Below are positions 5,421-10,213 of a stretch of DNA of 10,213 nucleotides, in pieces; the first letter of the stretch is position 1; every line of letters begins with the position of its first letter. Origin of the DNA: Anaerolineaceae bacterium (GTDB taxonomy: Bacteria; Chloroflexota; Anaerolineae; Anaerolineales; Anaerolineaceae); the NCBI GenBank assembly GCA_028714615.1, contig JAQTMA010000148.1, positions 1-10,213 on the forward strand. The letters are read 5' to 3'. Below the pieces are notes generated by a model. It had not been told where the DNA came from. It saw only the letters and a program-made list of their open reading frames with translations, and did not search any database. The translations under genes and the position numbers were made by a program.

Positions 5421-6014
5421 CTAGCCCTTAAGCTGATCCTTCAAGCTGCCAAGTACGGCAACGGCAATTTGGTGCGCCAGGTATTGCTGATACCCGGGCA
5501 AGGACATCAATCCCCAGGACACATCCGTGATCGTATAGCGCCCCTCATATTGCATCACCGGTAGGTTTCCTGTCCCTTTGAACCGGGTCGGTACCGTGTT
5601 GCGAAACGATAGGTCTCCATTGGAAGCATAGGCCGCCGCCACCTCCAGGGTGGATCGCGAATAGAAGGGAGTCCAGAAGCCGGATGGTTGTTGGATGGTC
5701 ACTGCCATCACGGGGGATTCCCCGGCGCCTTCCAGGGTAGTGATGAGATTGACCTGACCGAGGCCGGGCTGGTTTTTCGACAGGTGCGTAATTTCTGCGC
5801 GCACCGCCCGTTCCAGGCGGCCCTCGCCTTCGATCACCAGGCTTGGGTTATACATAGACCCGGGCAGCGAACCGGCCTCCGGGGACGAATGCGATGAGGC
5901 GACTGTTGAGTTCGTCGACGATTGGCTGCGCATCACACGGAAACTGACCACAAGCAGCATCACCGCCAGCCCGGCAAGACCTAAGAGCACCCATCCCATT
6001 ATGCTTTTCTTCAT
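5421..6014 (-). CDS. Anchored extracytoplasmic protein, unknown function
   Basis: A 197-residue protein I do not recognise. Residues 1-6 are short and basic (MKKSIM). Residues 7-25 are a strongly hydrophobic helix (GWVLLGLAGLAVMLLVVSF), followed by R, giving a signal anchor; no lipobox Cys is present. Residues 28-52 are a Ser/Thr/Asn-rich linker. Residues about 53-197 form one soluble domain that would lie outside the membrane. It has LVIEGEGRLERAVRAEI near its start, a central PVMAVTIQQPSGFWTPFYSRST, and a C-terminal YQQYLAHQIAVAVLGSL helix. ATG start is supported by AAAGGA (6021-6026), 6 nt upstream. It stands alone, with remnants on one side and a 409-base gap on the other. Confidence 0.75.
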   Translation of the reverse strand: MKKSIMGWVLLGLAGLAVMLLVVSFRVMRSQSSTNSTVASSHSSPEAGSLPGSMYNPSLVIEGEGRLERAVRAEITHLSKNQPGLGQVNLITTLEGAGESPVMAVTIQQPSGFWTPFYSRSTLEVAAAYASNGDLSFRNTVPTRFKGTGNLPVMQYEGRYTITDVSWGLMSLPGYQQYLAHQIAVAVLGSLKDQLKG

Positions 6015-6423
6015 ATGCCATCCTTTATCTGGTTCAAATCATGCACTTCCCATACATAATACTATACGGTGCGATACTCGAAAAGTTCCGATAGGAACGA
6101 AAGCATCGCGAACGGTTGAGGTAACCCAACTGAGGTCTCGGTAGGGTAAGCCAATCTCATTCTCGCGTATAATACTATTTACGCTCTCGTAAAAACGGTA
6201 TAAGACCATAGCACTCCTGCAACCCAGATCGGTCCGAGCGGACCCGGGTAGGGGGCCATTGTGTTCCGGATCAACGAAGAGAAAACCCGGGGCCGAGCAC
6301 TACGTAGAATGTAAAAGGTAATCCACAGCAATTGAGTTATGTAGAATAATGAATTGTCGAACCAACCAATGATCGTCGGTCGAAGAAGATGGACATATCC
6401 CTGATACGTGGAGGGAAAAGACT
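6015..6423. other. Intergenic gap with small hairpins
   Basis: This is the divergent region between the minus-strand gene starting at 6014 and the plus-strand gene starting at 6424, so it must hold both promoters. TATAAT-like sequence occurs at 6168-6173 (+) and TATTAT at 6061-6056 (-), but neither has a convincing -35 at the right distance. Hairpins are seen at 6071-6109 and 6231-6244 (GGTCC GAGC GGACC). GGAGGG at 6410-6415 is the ribosome site of the downstream gene. No gene or known RNA recognised. Confidence 0.45.
6071..6109. repeat. Nested hairpin in the divergent promoter region
   Basis: GCGAT (6071-6075) pairs with ATCGC (6105-6109), TCG (6078-6080) with CGA (6098-6100, in competition for one base), and GTTCC (6085-6089) with GGAAC (6094-6098) around a GATA tetraloop. 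This is an interrupted hairpin of 39 nt, 57-95 nt upstream of the gene at 6014 on the minus strand. It could be an operator or leader structure. Confidence 0.3.
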
Positions 6424-8091
6424 GTGGAAATAATTAAGCTTAACTGCCCGTCTTGTGGTGCTCCCATCTCCATCCCAGAAGACATTGAATTACTTCATTG
6501 CATTTCTTGTGGTTCAGCCCTGGCCATTAAGCGTGGAGACGGATATGTTGCCCTGAAAATGGTCGAAAAAGTCGCACAAACAATACAGCAGAGTGGCCAA
6601 GCGACGCAAACGGTCATCCGTGAAGGGACAGAAATTACCCGAAAAGAACTGCAACGCTTGCAGCTAACCCAAGAGTATTCTATGGCAGAAATGCGCCTGA
6701 CCAGCATTCGCGGAGAAATTCGGGGATTGCAACGCAGTGGTCAGAACGTTACGACAACAAGACAAATTCGTGATCTTCACGTGCAGGAGTATTACGCACT
6801 CGACAAATTGCGAACAGTAAAAAATCAACTAACTGCTCTTGATCACCCCAATCCCTCCGATAACCTTCAGTTTGTCCAAGATCAACTTTCGTTCATTCAG
6901 GCAGAGATTCTTGCGTTGAAATCTGCAGCGCCGCTCGAACCGGATAACCGTCAATTGCTCATGGGGTTGGGTGCTACCGAAGCAAAATTGTTGACGAGTA
7001 TTCAGGAATTGAAGAATAAAGCGATCAAAGCGACTTTGAAATCGTTCAAAACATATTCCGCGAATAATCTTGAAGGATTGACCTCCCAGCTAGAGGATAT
7101 CAACCAGGATATCGCCTCCTTGGGTCGCCAACCGAAATCATTCGAAAATTCCCTGGTGTTGGATGAGTTACAACAGCGCTACAAAAGAGTATACGGTCAA
7201 TGGGAACAGCTAGAGGATCATAGGGTCTCCCAATCCTTAAGGTCATTCACTTCCTCTCCTTCCTCGGATGATATTTCTGCGTTACGCGACGAATATGTAC
7301 AAGTTCAGGAAGATTTGAAAAATTTAGCGGTATTGCAGCCGAATCCTGTCATTGATCGGTATCGGAAACAACTTCAAACACGGGCTGGCGATATTTACTA
7401 CAAGATCGAAAAAGCTCAGAAACGAGCCGCCAGGGCAACCCGAAAATTAACATCGAGCAATGGGTCAGGGCTTTGGGCTACATTGGGTCTCGGAACTTTG
7501 TTTGCATCATTTCTCGCAATTTTTAGAGGAAAAAACGGATCTCCCTTGCCACAACCGAGTTTTGTATCATCCACGCATCCGATGGGGACGTCGCCAATCC
7601 AGGAGCTTCCAATTCCTCTGGTACCCCCGCCTTTGCTTCATGGAGCTCGCATCTATATAAAAGGATTGCTTCTTGCTGCACTCCCTATGGTAATCTTTTT
7701 TTGTGCCGGTATAGCAGCGTATGCGAGTATTTTTGGTTCAAATAATTCGAAGCCTTCCCCAGAAAACTCGATCCCCTTTTTCGGGCTTTTCATCGGTTAC
7801 CTCATAGGCTGTTTCCTATTCTTTCACACAGTGGCCCCTGGCATCCGGATCCTTCCCCCAAGGCATCGAATTCCGGCGTCAATGATCACTACGACCGGTG
7901 GTTCGGCGGGTACTCGCCTTGGCTTGTTCTCTGGAATTGCGATCCTGATTGGCGCTGCTTTGTTACAGCTAGCCCTAATTCTCTTGTTACCTTCAGAGAC
8001 ATCCCTGACAACCTGCTTCATTTTAGTACCGGTCGGAATTATCCTTGCAATTGTGATTGGGCGGCAGGTTGCCAAACAAGTAATCGGGTAA
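6424..8091 (+). CDS. Zinc-ribbon, coiled-coil, multi-helix membrane protein
   Basis: A 555-residue protein of unrecognised family with three clear parts. (1) Residues 1-35 are a four-cysteine zinc ribbon: CPSC (8-11) and CISC (26-29), the latter followed by G, as in TFIIB-like ribbons. (2) Residues about 40-345 are mostly helical and rich in Gln, Leu, Glu, Arg and Lys, consistent with long coiled-coil segments (strongest about 69-140, 160-235, 270-345), ending in a basic patch EKAQKRAARATRKL. (3) The C-terminal part has hydrophobic segments at about 349-368, 414-439, 450-474, 499-522 and 530-547, separated by a Pro-rich linker (about 372-408). The start is GTG, supported by GGAGGG 8 nt upstream. 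Base composition is more AT-rich than neighbouring genes, a possible sign of transfer. The ribbon and coiled coil should be cytoplasmic, tethered to the membrane. Function unknown. Confidence 0.8.
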   Translation: MEIIKLNCPSCGAPISIPEDIELLHCISCGSALAIKRGDGYVALKMVEKVAQTIQQSGQATQTVIREGTEITRKELQRLQLTQEYSMAEMRLTSIRGEIRGLQRSGQNVTTTRQIRDLHVQEYYALDKLRTVKNQLTALDHPNPSDNLQFVQDQLSFIQAEILALKSAAPLEPDNRQLLMGLGATEAKLLTSIQELKNKAIKATLKSFKTYSANNLEGLTSQLEDINQDIASLGRQPKSFENSLVLDELQQRYKRVYGQWEQLEDHRVSQSLRSFTSSPSSDDISALRDEYVQVQEDLKNLAVLQPNPVIDRYRKQLQTRAGDIYYKIEKAQKRAARATRKLTSSNGSGLWATLGLGTLFASFLAIFRGKNGSPLPQPSFVSSTHPMGTSPIQELPIPLVPPPLLHGARIYIKGLLLAALPMVIFFCAGIAAYASIFGSNNSKPSPENSIPFFGLFIGYLIGCFLFFHTVAPGIRILPPRHRIPASMITTTGGSAGTRLGLFSGIAILIGAALLQLALILLLPSETSLTTCFILVPVGIILAIVIGRQVAKQVIG

Positions 8092-8117
8092 TCTGCGGCT
8101 TTTGCAAATCCCACTGA

Positions 8118-8345
8118 TTAAGTCGGATTGAAGAAGGGCGCCTGATCAACAGAAGGCTGACCGCTGGGGAGCTGTGATAATGCGCCATCCAGCGAATCGA
8201 TGTACCCATTACCTATCGGTTGAAATTCCACTATCAACAACCAGGTTTTTCCGATGCGGCGCAGCCCAAACTGCTCCAGCGTATCCAGTTCTTCACGGCG
8301 GCTCGTGAAAAGAGATAGCGGATCGGAAGGATAAAAGTAGATCAT
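8118..8345 (-). pseudogene. Remnant of a P-loop ATPase (archaeal-ATPase-like)
   Basis: A 75-codon ORF. SLFTSRREELDTLEQ resembles the usual opening of archaeal-type AAA ATPases (an FTNRxxEL...LE pattern). FGLRRIGKTWLL resembles their Walker A with the characteristic GLRRIGKT. In intact relatives about 20 residues normally lie between these two blocks; here they are fused directly, suggesting an in-frame deletion. After Walker A the likeness is lost within about 10 residues and the frame ends at residue 75 of an expected several hundred, with no Walker B. The ATG (8343-8345) lies inside an inverted repeat and has no Shine-Dalgarno. Most likely a dead fragment; a functional small protein is not excluded. 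Confidence 0.45.
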
Positions 8346-8384
8346 TTTCGGTTAATTGCCCTATCGGTCAATTAACCGAATGAT
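8341..8384 (-). terminator. Long inverted repeat, possible terminator
   Basis: CGGTTAATTG (8349-8358) and CAATTAACCG (8369-8378) are perfect 10-bp arms around a 10-nt loop. They are extended outward by ATCATT (8341-8346) against AATGAT (8379-8384) with a TT bulge (8347-8348). This gives about 16 bp of pairing. On the minus strand it lies 40-83 nt after the stop of the gene at 8424 and is followed by CTACTTTTATCC, a mediocre T-run. A terminator is the simplest reading; a protein-binding site or element end is possible. Confidence 0.5.
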
Positions 8385-8423
8385 CGTTCACTCCGCCTCG
8401 CGGGTCAACGGGCTATTGCATCT

Positions 8424-8873
8424 TCATTTGACCGGCAGGATTTGATACTCGAACTGGTACCCGGCTTTCTCGGCGACTTCCTTTACTTTTGTCCGGACCT
8501 CACTGAAATCGAAGGCATACGCATACTCTTTGCCAAAAAGTTTGGATTGCTCCTCGATCGTTCCCTTGCGAGCGCCGCCGAAAGTATTGTAGCTTTCGGT
8601 TTTGAAGCCAAAGCCGGGGGAGATGCCGTCGTCGAAACCGCCCCCGGAAGACAACCCGGATCCGGCCTCCATGAGCATTTCGGAATACTTGACTGCTTTG
8701 GCAGCCTCATCCACCCTCATTTTGACGGCGAAAGTTAGTTTCTTCTTGGAAAGAAATGCTTTCCGCTCCGCAATCGTTGTGGAAAAGTCCCAGACCCCCT
8801 TTTTTTCATTCCACTTTCCGCCATACGCTTCCAAGGCTTTCTTGATTTCATCAACCACATTTGCCGTAGCCAT
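8424..8873 (-). CDS. Unrecognised 149-residue lysine-rich protein
   Basis: I do not recognise this family. The start at ATG 8871-8873 is set by AGGAGGAG (8878-8885) at good spacing; the frame is open 25 codons further upstream but without a ribosome site. Residues 1-62 are a compact block with VVDEIKKALEAYGGKWNEKKGVWDF (6-30), a helix then a Trp-containing hairpin. Then comes KKKLTFAVKMRVDEAAKAVKYSEML (43-67). Residues 71-91 are a Gly/Ser/Asp flexible linker. Residues 92-149 form a second block ending in a helix plus strand (EVRTKVKEVAEKAGYQFEYQILPV). No signal peptide, membrane segment or Cys, so probably cytoplasmic. The second block's helix-strand ending loosely mirrors the first block, which may mean an internal duplication. 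It is monocistronic, with a hairpin terminator candidate at 8341-8384. Confidence 0.75.
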   Translation of the reverse strand: MATANVVDEIKKALEAYGGKWNEKKGVWDFSTTIAERKAFLSKKKLTFAVKMRVDEAAKAVKYSEMLMEAGSGLSSGGGFDDGISPGFGFKTESYNTFGGARKGTIEEQSKLFGKEYAYAFDFSEVRTKVKEVAEKAGYQFEYQILPVK

Positions 8874-9130
8874 GTATCTCCTCCTGATCGACCGGATCTT
8901 CTGAATGAATCGAATTTGCGATACGGATGGCGCCTCCCATCCGACCACCCTTCACCGGATGGGGATGCAAGCTGCGTACCACTCCCGTGCAGCGCTGCGG
9001 CCGATCCGCACCAATTCATCTCCTGGACAGCCATGGTTTTGACATTGGGGATTCCTCCCGGTGACGCAGATGCCGAAATATCCTCTCAAAAACAGGATGA
9101 ATGTCACGTTTTATTTTTGTAATGGTCGGG

Positions 9131-9159
9131 TTACAATATGTTCCTAATTGGGCTATAAA
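9131..9159 (+). promoter_or_regulatory. Candidate promoter for the phosphoesterase
   Basis: TTACAA (9131-9136), a 17-nt spacer and TATAAA (9154-9159). The -10 is good, the -35 only half matches TTGACA. It would give a leader of about 195 nt carrying the palindrome and hairpins listed nearby. Confidence 0.35.
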
Positions 9160-9247
9160 GAGTGTAAATATAGTAATATTATTGCGCGGGTACGCGGCGC
9201 AGGACTGCCTGAGGGGGATCCAGCCGGATAATCCCGTAAAACCAATC

Positions 9248-9261
9248 GATCAGGCCTGATC
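9248..9261. repeat. Perfect 14-bp palindrome
   Basis: GATCAGGCCTGATC is a perfect palindrome about 100 nt upstream of the phosphoesterase start, immediately followed by a hairpin (GCACGGTC/GATCGTGC, 9263-9285). Its length and position suit a dimeric repressor site or a leader hairpin. Confidence 0.4.
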
Positions 9262-9359
9262 TGCACGGTCGCTCGATGATCGTGCCGCGGCATTGCCAGG
9301 GGAAGTAACGGGGACTCTGCCGCCAGCTTGATCCCAAGACGTTCCTGATGGAGGTTTCA

Positions 9360-10213
9360 ATGAATAAATCCCGTATTCCATTTCGGGTTGCTACCTGCCT
9401 GTTGCTGTTTCTCGTGACTGCCTTTCTCGTTCACCCCGCTCAAGTCCTGGCTTCCAATGGTCGCCCCCTTTCACTTACCAGTTCGACCACCCCCCCGAGT
9501 GGGAAACACATTTATTTACCAGTGGTGAGTGGCGCAACCTCAAACAGCATTTCCCCCACCCCCGGGCCAACCTCAGGCAAGGACCCCATCATCTTCTTCA
9601 ACGGTGACCTGGTCTCTGGCTCTTCCCTGGCGCGCGCTCAGTCGGTGGTTGCTCTCATCAAGAACTTGATGGCCCAGCACCCCGGTACCCGCATGCTGGT
9701 CGCCTCTACCGGTGACAACGAGCAAGAATCTACCCCAACCTTGTCCGATTACCAGAACTACTTCGGCGCCACCTACCAGTCCTTTGTCGATCAACACATC
9801 TTCATGCAGGTGCGTGGCAATCACGATACCCAGGATGCCGGCCACGGCGCGGCCTACGCCCAGTACTTCGGCGCTAACTCCCACCTGGTCAACGGTCTGA
9901 CCAACTACTCCTACGATTTAGGCGCCTGGCACTTCGTCGGCCTGGATCAGGTCAACAGCTCGGTCAACCAGACGTCTTTGAGCTTCCTCAAATCGGACCT
10001 GGCGGCTCACCCCAATCTTTGCACCCTGGTCTACTGGCACGTCCCCACGTACTCGTCCGGCTCGGTTCACGGCGATTCGACCGGCCTGAAGACCCTCAAC
10101 CAGGCCGAATACGACGCCGGCGTAGATGTCCAGATCAACGGTCATGACCACGATTACCAGCGCTTTTTCCCGCTCAACCCCAGTGGAGGGCGCGATGATG
10201 GCAAGGGCATCAC
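9360..10213 (+). CDS. Secreted calcineurin-like metallophosphoesterase, 3' truncated by the window
   Basis: The first 284 residues of a secreted two-metal phosphoesterase; no stop before the window ends. The ATG is preceded by GGAGG (9350-9354), 5 nt upstream. A signal peptide covers residues 1-31: basic start, hydrophobic LLLFLVTAFLV, and cleavage after QVLA. It is followed by a Ser/Thr/Pro linker with KHIYLPVV (49-56), a motif common in secreted proteins of Chloroflexota. Metal-ligand motifs appear in family order: NGD (81-83), TGDN (117-120), GNHD (153-156), H227 in YWHVP, and GHDHDYQR (261-268). GHDHDYQRF closely matches the purple-acid-phosphatase/alkaline phosphatase-like subgroup. It would act outside the membrane on phosphomonoesters or diesters; the substrate cannot be told. 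The first motif has N before GD rather than the more usual DxH pattern, so one metal ligand may be missing or supplied from elsewhere. Confidence 0.9.
   Translation, partial: MNKSRIPFRVATCLLLFLVTAFLVHPAQVLASNGRPLSLTSSTTPPSGKHIYLPVVSGATSNSISPTPGPTSGKDPIIFFNGDLVSGSSLARAQSVVALIKNLMAQHPGTRMLVASTGDNEQESTPTLSDYQNYFGATYQSFVDQHIFMQVRGNHDTQDAGHGAAYAQYFGANSHLVNGLTNYSYDLGAWHFVGLDQVNSSVNQTSLSFLKSDLAAHPNLCTLVYWHVPTYSSGSVHGDSTGLKTLNQAEYDAGVDVQINGHDHDYQRFFPLNPSGGRDDGKGI

Larger units (their letters stand above)
8874..9359. other. Divergent intergenic gap with regulatory sites
   Basis: A 486-base gap between the minus-strand gene at 8873 and the plus-strand phosphoesterase at 9360. It is GC-rich at 8900-9060 and sharply AT-rich at 9095-9185, where a plus-strand promoter candidate lies. 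Beyond that are a GGGA/TCCC interrupted hairpin (about 9216-9236), a perfect 14-bp palindrome (9248-9261), and an 8-bp hairpin (9263-9285). No gene, tRNA or riboswitch class recognised. No clear promoter for the 8873 gene found. Confidence 0.5.

Noticed and set aside
8602..8904. 100-codon plus-strand open frame opposite the 149-residue protein
   Set aside because: It crosses the strong ribosome site and start of the minus-strand gene and has no ribosome site of its own.
9180..9359. Riboswitch in the phosphoesterase leader
   Set aside because: Checked by eye for TPP, SAM, cobalamin, cyclic di-GMP and cyclic di-AMP core strings; none present. Only simple hairpins and a palindrome are seen.
9573..9884. 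103-codon minus-strand open frame inside the phosphoesterase
   Set aside because: The plus strand encodes a signal peptide and all metal-binding motifs in order; the antisense frame is a shadow.

Overview
The window looks like a chromosomal segment of a Chloroflexota bacterium, probably class Anaerolineae. The basis is moderate GC, starts with strong AGGAGG-type ribosome binding sites, and a secreted phosphoesterase whose post-signal linker carries the IYLPVV-type motif common in secreted proteins of that phylum. This assignment is inference from style, not from a marker gene.

Layout. Positions 30-1436 (+) encode a type II NADH:quinone oxidoreductase, convergent with a RIO-family protein kinase (1449-2444, -). 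Upstream of the kinase, on the same strand, is a compact unit at about 2585-2798: a near-consensus sigma-70 promoter, a strong Shine-Dalgarno, a 22-codon ORF and an intrinsic terminator. Three nested inverted repeats fold the Shine-Dalgarno onto the sequence at and just after the stop codon. I consider this the most interesting item in the window. It could be a structured small RNA, a regulated micropeptide, or a leader/attenuator for the kinase. After an AT-rich gap (2800-3144) comes a type IV AbiE toxin-antitoxin operon on the minus strand: AbiEi antitoxin 3950-4774 and AbiEii nucleotidyltransferase toxin 3145-3948, 1 nt apart. Its promoter sits inside a nested 59-bp palindrome that looks like the autoregulatory operator.

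Positions 4840-5420 are a graveyard: a probable transposase N-terminal fragment and a decayed small membrane-protein gene. Then come an anchored extracytoplasmic protein of unknown function (5421-6014, -), a 409-base gap with hairpins, and a 555-residue protein (6424-8091, +). That protein has an N-terminal four-cysteine zinc ribbon, a long coiled-coil middle and a multi-helix membrane C-terminus. It is followed by a remnant of a P-loop ATPase (8118-8345, -), a large inverted repeat (8341-8384), and an unrecognised 149-residue protein (8424-8873, -). A regulatory-looking gap leads into a secreted calcineurin-like metallophosphoesterase that runs off the window end (9360-10213+, +).

The region reads as a mostly accessory stretch between housekeeping-type genes (NDH-2, RIO kinase). 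It holds a selfish/defence module (AbiE), dead mobile and ATPase remnants, and orphan envelope proteins. No rRNA, tRNA, CRISPR array or intact insertion sequence was seen.
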